In this document: positions 1 to 7,541 of the stretch, piece after piece | How the letters are laid out: every line of letters begins with the position of its first letter | How positions within the stretch are numbered: the first letter of the stretch is position 1 | Assembly (NCBI GenBank): GCA_018713055.1 | Contig: DVFW01000012.1 | Span: forward strand, 1-30,435 | Source of the DNA: Scatavimonas merdigallinarum | GTDB taxonomy: Bacteria; Bacillota; Clostridia; Oscillospirales; Acutalibacteraceae | Direction of reading: 5' to 3' | Length of the DNA stretch: 30,435 bases | Notes under the pieces: generated by a model | The model's input: only the letters and a program-made list of their open reading frames with translations | The model's database searches: none | Told to the model about the DNA's origin: nothing | Program-made: the position numbers and the translations under genes

Positions 1-318
1 AGCGAGTACAGTAAATTTGATCCTTACTTATTCGACCCTGACAACTTTTATAAGCATGGAAAGAACAGAGCCTTTGAAAGCTGGGGCTATACAGTTAATG
101 ACGCACGGTGGCTGCAAGCCGAACTAGAAAAACAGGCGCTTAAAAAGTATATTGCAGGAGATTACGCGCTTGGAAAATTAAATAAGTATGGGCAGCGAAT
201 TAACGTTAAAGTTACGATTTCAAGAAAAGATGGAACGGGCGAAGTATCGTTCATGACGGGATGGATGGTAAAACCAAACGGTAAGCTGAAATTAAATACG
301 CCATATGGAGGTAAGTAG
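1..318 (+). CDS. 3' end of a toxin-like protein (partial)
   Basis: The window opens inside this gene; frame 1 is open from base 1 to a TAG at 316-318, giving the last 105 residues. The fragment contains FDPYLFDPDNFYKHGKNRAF near its start and ends in GWMVKPNGKLKLNTPYGGK. From memory this resembles the small C-terminal domain (DUF6883-like) found at the tips of polymorphic toxins and of some phage minor head proteins, which often sits directly before a small partner gene, as here. The missing upstream part would show whether it carries a secretion or phage-head domain. No catalytic residue can be assigned. An enzymatic activity is not demonstrated by the sequence; the toxin reading rests on domain resemblance and gene order. 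Confidence 0.6.
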   Translation, partial: SEYSKFDPYLFDPDNFYKHGKNRAFESWGYTVNDARWLQAELEKQALKKYIAGDYALGKLNKYGQRINVKVTISRKDGTGEVSFMTGWMVKPNGKLKLNTPYGGK

Positions 319-319
319 T

Positions 320-571
320 ATGAGAGAGATGGATTGTGTGGAAGTGATGGTTGAAAAAGAGAAGTACGCAAAAGATGGTGTACACAAAGGGATGCAGGGC
401 TGGATCTGTGATCCGGATTCTATTGATGGGACTTGGCTGGTAAACTTTCCGCAATACGGTGAAAAAGATGATATCGCAGAAATCCCCATTTTGGAAGAAG
501 ATTTAGTGCTGCTGCCCGATGGGATGGATGCCCGGGTAAATGAGCGGATCAAGGCACAATTTGAGGATTGA
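320..571 (+). CDS. small acidic partner protein, possible immunity protein
   Basis: This is an 83-residue protein starting MREMDCVEVMVEKEKYAKDG. I chose the ATG at 320 because GGAGGTAAG (307-315) lies just upstream; an in-frame ATG at 305 would add five residues but overlaps that site. The start is one base after the stop of the preceding toxin-like gene, so the two are almost certainly translated together. The protein has a conserved-looking core (GVHKGMQGWICDP, then WLVNFPQYG, then IPILEEDL) that suggests a small beta-barrel of the SH3/KOW-like kind; that fold is inference. Small acidic genes directly behind toxin-tip domains are usually immunity or regulatory partners. No named family is assigned with certainty. 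Confidence 0.6.
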   Translation: MREMDCVEVMVEKEKYAKDGVHKGMQGWICDPDSIDGTWLVNFPQYGEKDDIAEIPILEEDLVLLPDGMDARVNERIKAQFED

Positions 572-691
572 TCCCCCTATCTGATTCAAGCGCAGATATG
601 CCGCAACAGTTCTGCTTCGTAGTGATTTTGCCGACCGTTTTTCATTCAGCGCCCCGACCAGAAGCGGGTATCTTTTTTGTAACGTAAACCC

Positions 692-734
692 AAGCCGCCG
701 CAAGCTGTATATCGCTTGCGGCAGCTTTTCTTTT
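692..734 (+). terminator. hairpin terminator behind the toxin/partner pair
   Basis: The arms GCCGCCGCAAGC (694-705) and GCTTGCGGCAGC (714-725) pair over 12 positions with one mismatch around an 8-nt loop. They are followed by TTTTCTTTTT. The hairpin is 120 bases after the partner gene's stop and in the right orientation to end its transcript. Confidence 0.65.
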
Positions 735-886
735 TAAAAAGTCACCGGCGCACTCATTATGCGGCGTCTTCTTTTCTGAGAAAGGTTACGCACGGCTTTG
801 GCTGTTCGCTTGCAAACGCGCTTGCAACGTCTACGGGGCTACCAACCTTTTTCAAGTTTTTCTTTGGTAGTATTGATAACCTGAAC

Positions 887-915
887 TTTACAAAGTGACA
901 CAGAATTGATAGAAT
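887..915 (+). promoter_or_regulatory. promoter of the CPBP gene
   Basis: A -35 TTTACA (887-892) and a -10 TAGAAT (910-915) are separated by exactly 17 bases. This is close to the housekeeping sigma consensus, and the -10 lies 31 bases before the ATG at 947. Confidence 0.7.
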
Positions 916-946
916 AAAACAAAACTTGCCGATCGGAGGGACCGAG

Positions 947-1696
947 ATGAAAAGTAAGCAAACCTTATTACCTTATTTGTACTCAATAGTAACGATTGGA
1001 TGCACATTTTTTATTGGACAGGTTATATTGTGGTGCAGTCCACACGGCACCAACATGTGGACGTCCATTCTCTTTATTTTTATGAATTTAATCCCCATGC
1101 TCCTGGCCTTTGTTTTTATGCGGTTATCCGGCGAGATATCGGGGATATGGCAATTTATCAAAGCGGCGTTTCCAATCCGCGAGAATTGGTATGCTTTCGC
1201 TGCTGCAGTACTTGTGCCCGCTGTTTACTATGGCGTATCGCTTTTTCTGGGCAATGTGACATTTACTGGTTCGCCCTTTTCTGCCGTGATTGCCTATTTC
1301 CCCTGGACTCTGCTTCAGGGCGGCCTGGAAGAGGTCGGATGGAGATGGTATCTTCAGGAACATATTGCCATCAAAAGGAGCTTTGTTTTAAAAATGCTCG
1401 TTATATCCCTTATCTGGTTTGTGTGGCACTTTCCCATCTACCGGTTGCCCTGGGTTACAACAGGTTCGTCAAACTATCTTGTATTCTATCTGATGATATT
1501 AGGGAACACATTTACATTCGGTGCCGTAAAAGAATTGTCCCGAGGTTCCCTTCCATGTATTGCCGCCCATATGCTGATAGACACAGCGGCTGTGGCCATG
1601 CTTGTGGGCAGTGACCTTATGATGATAGCTGTTCTGGCTGGTGTAGAAATTCTGCTTTCTATCCTTGTGGTAACTTTGTTCAAAAAAAAATTATAA
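947..1696 (+). CDS. CPBP family intramembrane glutamic protease
   Basis: This 249-residue membrane protein has about seven or eight hydrophobic segments. The CPBP (Abi/Rce1-like) motifs are present in order: EEVGWRW with E128, E129 and R133, then FVWHFP with H161, then a third conserved region with N187 and H208 (AAHMLID). In this family the glutamates and histidines form the active site within the membrane. Members process prenylated or peptide substrates, and many in Firmicutes serve bacteriocin immunity or maturation; the substrate here is unknown. I chose the ATG at 947 because GGAGGG lies at 935-940; a TTG at 926 would add seven residues with no better site. It stands alone with its own promoter between accessory sequences and has no bacteriocin gene beside it. 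Confidence 0.85.
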   Translation: MKSKQTLLPYLYSIVTIGCTFFIGQVILWCSPHGTNMWTSILFIFMNLIPMLLAFVFMRLSGEISGIWQFIKAAFPIRENWYAFAAAVLVPAVYYGVSLFLGNVTFTGSPFSAVIAYFPWTLLQGGLEEVGWRWYLQEHIAIKRSFVLKMLVISLIWFVWHFPIYRLPWVTTGSSNYLVFYLMILGNTFTFGAVKELSRGSLPCIAAHMLIDTAAVAMLVGSDLMMIAVLAGVEILLSILVVTLFKKKL

Positions 1697-2143
1697 GCAT
1701 CATAGAGGGCTTTTGAGCCCCTGGCGCAAAGTCTTCCCCTAACGCAAAAGGAGGGCGTTTGTATCACAATTAGGGCTATTTGCCACAACGAATAAATCCG
1801 GATTTGATGCCGCTTGTGAATGGGTTCGGGTGTATTGTTTTCGGGGGACGATTATAAATGGTTGTAGTATTTCTGATATAAAAGGTTGAAGGCCTCTTCT
1901 TGTCACTGAGAAGCTTTTAACCCTTTTAAAGGAGAAGGCCGGTGCAGAAAAAGTCTGCACCGGCCAGTGAATTTTTGCTGAAATGGCTCAGTTAAATAAT
2001 GATAAATCATGGCAAATTATAAATCAGAGAAAATGATGGTTCTATTCTCTGAAAAATAGCATACGGTTTTATTTTTTTACTTATACGGTTTTATAGTTTT
2101 CTTTGCTATATGTGAAAATAATTCACATATAGTTGAAAAAAAA
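1697..2143. other. intergenic region between convergent genes
   Basis: This 447-base stretch separates the plus-strand CPBP gene from the minus-strand CBM26-like gene. No coding frame is supported. It contains a short hairpin GGGCT-TTTG-AGCCC (1707-1720) right after the CPBP stop and the strong hairpin at 1937-1965. Positions 1980-2143 are AT-rich and show nothing recognisable. Confidence 0.5.
1937..1975. terminator. perfect 12-bp hairpin, likely terminator
   Basis: GGCCGGTGCAGA (1937-1948) and TCTGCACCGGCC (1954-1965) pair perfectly around a 5-nt loop and are followed on the plus strand by AGTGAATTTTT. It lies between two convergent genes, so it may serve either side. The T-run is short and displaced, so the assignment as a terminator is probable rather than certain. 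Confidence 0.6.
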
Positions 2144-2854
2144 TTACGGAAGTGGGGGAAGAAATGTAATTTCGTATAAGGTATTTCCATAAGGATCCTG
2201 ACCAATGGTCGAGCCGGTCAAAGCAATACTATTAGAAGTAAAGGAGCTTGTTTGTAATGTAGTCGTTTGCTTTCCGTTGCCGCCATTGTTAAAAATGATG
2301 TTCTGTGCTTCGGGGGGAAGCGTTATGAAATAATAATTGTCAGATTTGTTCATTTTGATGCCGGGCCAATTCTGCTGTATGCTGTTGTTCCAATAAGAAG
2401 CATAGCAATCGGCGTTGTCCCAGTAATCATAGGGAAGAAATGCGTACGTAATATATTCGTTTGCATTTCTCCAGTATCCGTTTACCTTGCCGGAAGACAT
2501 ATGGCTTCCAGAGAATGTGTCATAATCATCAAGAATCATAAGATCCAATGTTTGCACATTTTGACCATTGTTAAAAATGATCCACTCATATGCATCTTCT
2601 TCCAATGTTGTTTTCCAAAGCGCGCTGCCGCTTTCCTGTGTCATGGGCTCACCCGGCCATGCGGCGTTTTGCTCGCCTCCGACCCATGCATAACAGTACA
2701 CCGTATCCCAATTGGTATAGTAGTTGTCAAAGTAGTAGCTTTTCTCTGCGGGCGGTTCACTGGTTGCGGCGGCCATGCCGGTTGCTGAAAGGCACAATAA
2801 AACTGCCATGCACATCGCAACTGCAATTTTAATCCGGGTTTTTAATGATTTCAT
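2144..2854 (-). CDS. secreted protein with two CBM26-like starch-binding modules
   Basis: This 236-residue protein has a signal peptide (about residues 1-30, ending MAAA-TSE) and consists almost wholly of two related modules, about residues 38-128 and 134-230. Both carry the family 26 starch-binding signature: an aromatic start (YYFDNYYTNWD), a WPG turn (NAAWPGEPM; QQNWPGIKM) and an IIFNNG strand followed by a Q-T segment. CBM26 modules bind alpha-glucans and are normally attached to amylases; here no catalytic domain is present. I chose the ATG at 2854 because an AAAGGAGG site precedes it; a longer frame from 2905 would spoil the signal peptide. Its own promoter lies just upstream. It may act as a free starch-binding or adhesion protein; the role is inference. 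Confidence 0.8.
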   Translation of the reverse strand: MKSLKTRIKIAVAMCMAVLLCLSATGMAAATSEPPAEKSYYFDNYYTNWDTVYCYAWVGGEQNAAWPGEPMTQESGSALWKTTLEEDAYEWIIFNNGQNVQTLDLMILDDYDTFSGSHMSSGKVNGYWRNANEYITYAFLPYDYWDNADCYASYWNNSIQQNWPGIKMNKSDNYYFITLPPEAQNIIFNNGGNGKQTTTLQTSSFTSNSIALTGSTIGQDPYGNTLYEITFLPPLP

Positions 2855-2903
2855 ATTATATATACCTCCTTTTAATAAATAAAACCCGTATGCTATTATA
2901 TAC

Positions 2904-2932
2904 ATTATATAAATATATAAATTAAATTACAA
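2904..2932 (-). promoter_or_regulatory. promoter of the CBM26-like gene
   Basis: On the minus strand, TTGTAA (plus positions 2927-2932) and TATAAT (2904-2909) are separated by 17 bases. Transcription would begin near 2897, about 43 bases before the ATG at 2854. Confidence 0.6.
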
Positions 2933-3103
2933 TTTCCTTTTTACACAAACTTTAATATAATATATTGTTTAAAAATACAATTAATATTACAATAATAGAC
3001 AAATTTTTTAGTATGTTTTTCGACAATATTTTGTAAAATATACAGATTGAAATATTTTGGTGTTTTTTATAGAATAAGTTAAAATTTCATATGCAAAGTT
3101 TTC

Positions 3104-3142
3104 TTCCCCAAAAGCTAAGTATTACTGTAGTTTTTTGGGGAA
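3104..3142. repeat. 10-bp perfect inverted repeat
   Basis: TTCCCCAAAA (3104-3113) and TTTTGGGGAA (3133-3142) are perfect inverted copies around 19 bases that themselves can pair CTA with TAG. No T-run follows on either strand in the right place, so an operator or a structured 3' end is as likely as a terminator. Confidence 0.5.
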
Positions 3143-3197
3143 CCATCTGCTTAAAAATGTTTGAAAATCAGAAAATAAAACGGTTTTTACTGCAGAC

Positions 3198-3231
3198 AGC
3201 CTGCCTTTGCAAAAGCTGCAAAAGGCAGGCT
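3198..3231 (-). terminator. hairpin behind the protease gene
   Basis: AGCCTGCCTTT (3198-3208) and AAAGGCAGGCT (3221-3231) pair perfectly over 11 bases. The hairpin is 66 bases past the stop of the minus-strand protease gene. There is no good T-run directly after it on the minus strand, so termination would be weak or the hairpin may stabilise the mRNA end. Confidence 0.45.
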
Positions 3232-3296
3232 GTTTGTTTGTGACCTGTATGAGATTGGTTATAGTCAGCATGATCTTTTTGCCAGCATGCATAGAC

Positions 3297-6200
3297 TTAC
3301 TGGTTGCTCTTTACTACTTTTTTGTTTCTGACAGCGGCTATGGTAACAGCAGAAAGAATACATAATAAAGCAATTGCAGCAATCGGTGTAACGTCGCCTG
3401 TAAAGGGTGTTTTACCATTGTTGCCTGTTGCCGCGTTGGATGTTATTCCACTTGCCGTATCTTGCGTTGTATTGCCTGCCTGCCCGCCTGTGGGGCTGGT
3501 TGGTGTAGCCGGTATTGTTGGTTGGGAGGGTTCGGTAGGTGTGGTGGGATCGGTTGGAGCAGTTTCTGCCGAAAAAACAGCGGTCAATTCCTTATCGGCT
3601 GTTGCACAGAAGGTGTACTTTGCAGCCGTACTGACTAAGACGCCGTTTTCAGTCCATCCGGAAAAGGTGGCTGCGCTTTCCGGTACAGCCTTCACAGTAA
3701 TGTTGTCGCCGTTATAAACGGTGGCGCCGCCCTGTACAGTGCCGCCCTGCCCGGCTGTAACCGTAATAGTGCGCAGGTTGCTTGTGACCGGCATGGAGGA
3801 AAGGCAGTTTTCCCCGGTGCTGTCCGGTTGAATGACGTAATAGCGGTCTCCAAGCGCAGCAGCGCTGAAGATGCTGTCGGAGGTAAGGGGTTCATACCCT
3901 GCACCTTCCCAAATAGCTGCCGACGGATCATAAGCGACTGTGCTCCCATAGCCCTTTAAAGCTACGCCTGTAAAAATCAGTTTATCCCCACTGGCCGCAC
4001 ACGCAGTATTTAAAAGCTGATGTGCCATTTCATAGGACAAAATCTCTGTACGGTTACCTTCTGCCCAGGAGGAGCCGTCAAATATATACGGCTGCAGATA
4101 AACATCTTCCATATTCGCTGCGAATTCCGGCATAATCATAACCAGTTTGTCTGCTACCTGTTGCATAACAATTTTGCTGTAAGGGGCGTCTACCGGGAAA
4201 TCAGCCGCGTTCTCCAGCGTTTTGCTTGCAGGGTCGTATACGGAAAATTGCCTGCTGACATCCCCTGCTTTCAGGCCTGCGTTAAAAAAGTACAATTTGC
4301 CGTTATAAGCAGCGCAGGAAGAATAGTCGGAAGAGCGCCATGTAAAAATAAGCGTATCCTGGTATTCCCATTTATTTGCGGCAATATCATACCGAACAAG
4401 GGTCGTGCTTTCCTCTGTGCCATATGTGAAACCGCTGACGCCCCAAATTCCGCCGTTTGTATAAACAAACTGCATGTTGTCCGTTGCGGGCAGAGGACAG
4501 GGGGGAAGTTCCTCCCAGCCGTCTGTTGTCATGCGGTATAGAAACTCGCCATGCAAACCTATATAGAACAGATCTGCTCCGCCGCTAAGCAAAGCGCCGT
4601 CGGTAGATGTTTGGGGCATGGTTGTTTCTGTCCGAAATTTTTTAGGGGACGACGCAAAGAATTGTTTAAGAAAAAAGGTGCGCCCATTTTTAGAAAGGCT
4701 GATTGTGTGGTAAGCGTCGTCTGCAAAAAGAGACGCGTCAAAAACAATTTCGTTTGCATCCGCCGCTTGCGGTATGACCAAAGCGCCGTCTATATACAAA
4801 GATGCACCGTCCATATAATGGCCGGAAAGAACGGCGGTACTGCCCTGCAGGGTAATAAAGTCCGGAACCGGATTTGGGTCGCTGATGGCTTTTGCAAGGT
4901 CAAGCCGTCCGCCGCTTGCTACTTTTTGTATATCTTCACCTGCCAACGGCTGCGTACCGCCCAAAATGCGTGCGCGAATTTCCAGCGGACTTTCCTCCGG
5001 ATAAATAGAGGAAAGCAGTGCAACAGCACCACAGGTGATCGGCGCAGCCATGGAGGTACCACTCATCAAGCCGTATTTTCCTGTAGTAAACCCTATGCCA
5101 AAGCAATCAAAAGAAATACTCTGTGCATCTGCACAAGTGGAAATGGAAACCTCTAGGCGAATATAAGTGTCGTTAGGATCAATCAAAAGCGTTGTCATAG
5201 GGGCGTTCCAGGCATCCTGGTATGAACTGCTGGGTACAGAATCGCCCGATTCAATATATTCTCCGTTTTGATCTATTTGCTGTATAAGCACACTGTTGCG
5301 CCCACCTTCTTTTGCAAGGCTGCTGGTCAAAAAGCTTGCGTAAACCGTTTGATCTGGTACGGCGCTTTGGTAATATGGGTTTTTGACAAGCATTTGAAAT
5401 TTTACTGCCGCTTGCATATCGCGGGCGGAGGAAAGGTCCAGCGCAAGGGCTGTGCCGTCGTATCCGTTTTCTGTCAGAGAAAATTTACCATCGTAGGGCG
5501 CCTGCACATATTCACCGCCAGAAAACGTGAAGAGAGCAGGATTAATAATCGACAGGTTTTCCCCAATTTGCAAAGCATCTTCTTCATAAACGGGAGGCTG
5601 TGCAAACGTTTCATAGTACACGTTTTTTTCAAGCCCGGCCTGCTCAGAAAGCATGGGAATATACATATCCCTGGCAACAGTTGAGAGCATGGTGGTGCCC
5701 GGCGCGGCCAGATCTACGCTTGTTTTTCCATAGCAGGTAAATTTGGCCAGCGTATTCTCTTTTGTGCCGGCGGCAACTGTAATCGTATATGGGCTTTGGC
5801 TGTTTGCAGGAATATAGAAGTTTTCGTCGTTGTTTTTGCTGTCGTTTCCTGCAGCAATGACAGACAGTACGCCAGCTTGCCCGACTTTATCGAGCACGTA
5901 ATTAAACACGGGTATCGGTTCGTTGCCGCCCCAGGAATTGTTCACGGCAACAATATTTACGCCGGCCTTTTTGGCCTGGTAAATATATTCATACGCGCCA
6001 ATACAGGCGGAAGTCAGAAATCCCCCGTTTAGCAGGGACACCTTCAGCGCCATAATTTTGGTGTTTGGGGAAACTCCGGCTATTCCCTGTGCATTGTCAA
6101 TCTGCGCGGCTATTTCTCCGGCACAATGCGTTCCATGCGAGTTGGTATAACTGTACTGCACATCGTCGGGCATAGGATCGTCGTCATTAGAGCCAAAATC

Positions 6201-6830
6201 ATAACCGTACTTACCGGGCAGGCCAATATTACCGGGGTTTGTCCACATTTTATCACGCAGGTCCGGGTGTGTGTAGTCCACGCCGGTATCCACAACGGCC
6301 ACAACATTTTCTTCATATGTATGTGAGCTTTCCCATACAGTCGGCGTATGGATACCGCCTGTAGTGTCGTGCAAACTCCATTGGCTGTCATAAAACGTGT
6401 CATTGGTCAGAGGTTTGTCTATATAGTTGGGTTGTGCAAGCAATACCGCGCTGTTTTGCGCAAGCTCTGTAAGCAGCTGCTCGGTGGTAACGCCTTCTTT
6501 GGAAACAAGGGCAACCTTTTCTGTTTCATTTGCAATTCTTTCAGTTCTGCGAAAGGCATTGCTTTGCAAATTGCCGCTTTCCGACTTCATGGGTTCATTA
6601 AAGTCCCATTGCTGCTCAATCCGCAGCCCTGCAAGCGGCGACGCCGCACGAAGATGCGGGTTGCTTTTGTAAAGAATAAGCGCCTGTCCCTCCACGTAAT
6701 CGCCTGTGAGCAATTCGGCAATTTCCAGAGATGTTCCTGTTTGTGCCGAAAAAGCCGGAGAGATGCTGCCGCTTGAAAGCAGCGCCACACTTAAAAGCAG
6801 CGCAAGGAAAAAAGTTCCGTACCGTTTCAT
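3297..6830 (-). CDS. large secreted subtilisin-like (S8) serine protease with kelch-like region and cell-surface tail
   Basis: This 1177-residue protein begins with a signal peptide (1-29) and a propeptide-like region to about 140. The subtilase triad is complete: D181 in VVDTG, H232 in NSHGTHCAG and S593 in SGTSMAAP, with oxyanion N329 in AAGND. About 190 extra residues (roughly 395-585, predicted beta-rich) sit between the LAAPG segment and the catalytic serine. After the catalytic domain come a beta-propeller region with kelch-like repeats (about 730-1010), an InlB-B-type repeat (about 1019-1088, GWTENG core), a Pro/Thr linker, then TPFTGD (1141-1146), a membrane segment and a basic tail (RNKK). 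The tail looks like a variant sorting signal or a plain membrane anchor. It is probably an extracellular protease held at the surface; the substrate is unknown. An AGAAGG site lies about ten bases before the ATG at 6830. Confidence 0.9.
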   Translation of the reverse strand: MKRYGTFFLALLLSVALLSSGSISPAFSAQTGTSLEIAELLTGDYVEGQALILYKSNPHLRAASPLAGLRIEQQWDFNEPMKSESGNLQSNAFRRTERIANETEKVALVSKEGVTTEQLLTELAQNSAVLLAQPNYIDKPLTNDTFYDSQWSLHDTTGGIHTPTVWESSHTYEENVVAVVDTGVDYTHPDLRDKMWTNPGNIGLPGKYGYDFGSNDDDPMPDDVQYSYTNSHGTHCAGEIAAQIDNAQGIAGVSPNTKIMALKVSLLNGGFLTSACIGAYEYIYQAKKAGVNIVAVNNSWGGNEPIPVFNYVLDKVGQAGVLSVIAAGNDSKNNDENFYIPANSQSPYTITVAAGTKENTLAKFTCYGKTSVDLAAPGTTMLSTVARDMYIPMLSEQAGLEKNVYYETFAQPPVYEEDALQIGENLSIINPALFTFSGGEYVQAPYDGKFSLTENGYDGTALALDLSSARDMQAAVKFQMLVKNPYYQSAVPDQTVYASFLTSSLAKEGGRNSVLIQQIDQNGEYIESGDSVPSSSYQDAWNAPMTTLLIDPNDTYIRLEVSISTCADAQSISFDCFGIGFTTGKYGLMSGTSMAAPITCGAVALLSSIYPEESPLEIRARILGGTQPLAGEDIQKVASGGRLDLAKAISDPNPVPDFITLQGSTAVLSGHYMDGASLYIDGALVIPQAADANEIVFDASLFADDAYHTISLSKNGRTFFLKQFFASSPKKFRTETTMPQTSTDGALLSGGADLFYIGLHGEFLYRMTTDGWEELPPCPLPATDNMQFVYTNGGIWGVSGFTYGTEESTTLVRYDIAANKWEYQDTLIFTWRSSDYSSCAAYNGKLYFFNAGLKAGDVSRQFSVYDPASKTLENAADFPVDAPYSKIVMQQVADKLVMIMPEFAANMEDVYLQPYIFDGSSWAEGNRTEILSYEMAHQLLNTACAASGDKLIFTGVALKGYGSTVAYDPSAAIWEGAGYEPLTSDSIFSAAALGDRYYVIQPDSTGENCLSSMPVTSNLRTITVTAGQGGTVQGGATVYNGDNITVKAVPESAATFSGWTENGVLVSTAAKYTFCATADKELTAVFSAETAPTDPTTPTEPSQPTIPATPTSPTGGQAGNTTQDTASGITSNAATGNNGKTPFTGDVTPIAAIALLCILSAVTIAAVRNKKVVKSNQ

Positions 6831-6869
6831 ACCTATATTACCTTCTTTTTATTTTAAGATGTTAAAAAC

Positions 6870-6899
6870 AGTATACTATAAACATGGTCCGCGGGACAA
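6870..6899 (-). promoter_or_regulatory. possible promoter of the protease gene
   Basis: On the minus strand TTGTCC (plus 6894-6899) and TATACT (6870-6875) are spaced by 18 bases, about 40 bases before the ATG. The -35 is a partial match, so this is tentative. Confidence 0.4.
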
Positions 6900-7185
6900 G
6901 AATTTTACAGAAAAAAGATATTTACAAAAGGCTGTTAAGAAATAGTGAAAGAGGATCAATAAAATTGTATAGATCAGATATATTAAAATAAATTTGTTTA
7001 TAAAATTTAGAAGTATTTATTTTTTTAAAATACTTATTATTTGAAAAAAATTTTTTATCTTTTTAAAATTTTTTTGTTTTATTTTTATATATAGTTATTT
7101 CGATGTGCTTGTTTTTATGGGGTTTTTTAGACATATCTGTTTTCTACTGTGACATAGCTTTGCTGGCGCCATGAAAAAACGGAGG

Positions 7186-7213
7186 TTGACAAGTCAATAT
7201 ATTGTGTTAAAAT
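7186..7213 (+). promoter_or_regulatory. promoter of the adhesin/SipW/TasA-like operon
   Basis: A perfect -35 TTGACA (7186-7191) and a -10 TAAAAT (7208-7213) are spaced by 16 bases. Transcription would start near 7220, leaving a leader of about 320 nt before the first ATG at 7542. Confidence 0.65.
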
Positions 7214-7279
7214 TCTAGATAGCAATCAACTGGAAAATATTTCCTTATTCTATAAATATATTTTTAATATTAAATTAAA

Positions 7280-7423
7280 ATGGCTCTGGTTGCCTTAGTT
7301 GCATAGATAAGGGGAGGTCTTTTATTTTTATTGGGGAAGATGTCTGTTGATCATGTAAACGTTTTCTGTTTACTTTTTATTGAGCCATCTTAGCTGCTGA
7401 TAGACCTCACAGGAAAGAACCTG
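7280..7423 (+). ncRNA. candidate structured leader RNA with pseudoknot
   Basis: Within the 5' leader four pairings fit together. An outer helix ATGGCTC/GAGCCAT (7280-7286 with 7382-7388) encloses two hairpins, CCTTA/TAAGG (7293-7297 with 7308-7312) and GTAAAC/GTTTAC (7355-7360 with 7368-7373). A further 7-bp helix GAGGTCT/AGACCTC (7314-7320 with 7402-7408) crosses the outer one, which makes a pseudoknot. A small CAGG/CCTG hairpin (7410-7423) follows. A terminator comes 14 bases later. This is the order expected of a riboswitch or other attenuator. I could not match it to a class I know: it lacks the conserved bases I recall for c-di-GMP-I and c-di-GMP-II, and the ligand is unknown. Confidence 0.5.
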
Positions 7424-7436
7424 AATAAAAATGGGT

Positions 7437-7469
7437 AAAAGTGATGCGGCGCGCTGCCCTCACTTTTTA
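7437..7469 (+). terminator. leader terminator/attenuator hairpin
   Basis: AAAAGTGA (7437-7444) pairs with TCACTTTT (7460-7467) around a GC-rich, partly self-pairing loop, and the 3' arm runs into TTTTT. It lies between the promoter and the first gene of the same transcript, so it would stop transcription before the adhesin unless overridden. Confidence 0.6.
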
Positions 7470-7541
7470 TTAAGCCTTTTTTGCTTTAAAATGTTATTTA
7501 TATATTGATTTACTATATTAATAATGAAAGGCGGTAGCGAT

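Larger units (their letters stand above)
572..946. other. non-coding block between toxin module and CPBP gene
   Basis: This 375-base stretch has no convincing gene. It contains a terminator-like hairpin (692-730) and, at its end, the CPBP promoter (887-915). A 60-codon open frame at 716-898 begins inside the hairpin and has no ribosome binding site, so I do not call it. From memory, very similar non-coding sequence with the same spurious translation recurs near integrative elements of gut Firmicutes, so it may be mobile-element debris; this cannot be proved here. Confidence 0.4.
2855..3296. other. AT-rich intergenic region upstream of the CBM26-like gene
   Basis: This 442-base region lies between two minus-strand genes. 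It holds the CBM26-like gene's ribosome site and promoter (up to 2932), a very AT-rich stretch to about 3100, a 10-bp inverted repeat (3104-3142) and a hairpin behind the protease gene (3198-3231). No open frame with a ribosome site is seen. Confidence 0.5.
6831..7541. other. divergent intergenic region with AT-rich block and adhesin leader
   Basis: This 711-base region separates the minus-strand protease gene from the plus-strand adhesin operon. The part from about 6940 to 7130 is extremely AT-rich with long A and T runs and an imperfect hairpin (AAGTATTT at 7011-7018, AAATACTT at 7028-7035); it may be curved DNA. From 7186 it holds the operon promoter, a structured leader and a terminator. 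No protein gene is supported. Confidence 0.6.

Noticed and set aside
716..898. 60-codon plus-strand ORF between the toxin pair and the CPBP gene
   Set aside because: It begins inside a terminator hairpin, has no ribosome site and its end overlaps the CPBP promoter.
1000..1614. 204-codon ORF overlapping the CPBP gene in another frame
   Set aside because: It is a shadow of the CPBP gene; its sequence is rich in Cys, Arg and His with no family features.
4020..5156. Two long plus-strand ORFs opposite the subtilase gene
   Set aside because: Both are antisense shadows of the protease; no ribosome sites or recognisable domains.
7280..7423. Assignment of the adhesin leader to the c-di-GMP-I or c-di-GMP-II riboswitch class
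   Set aside because: The conserved bases I remember for either class are not visible, so only an unclassified structured leader is reported.
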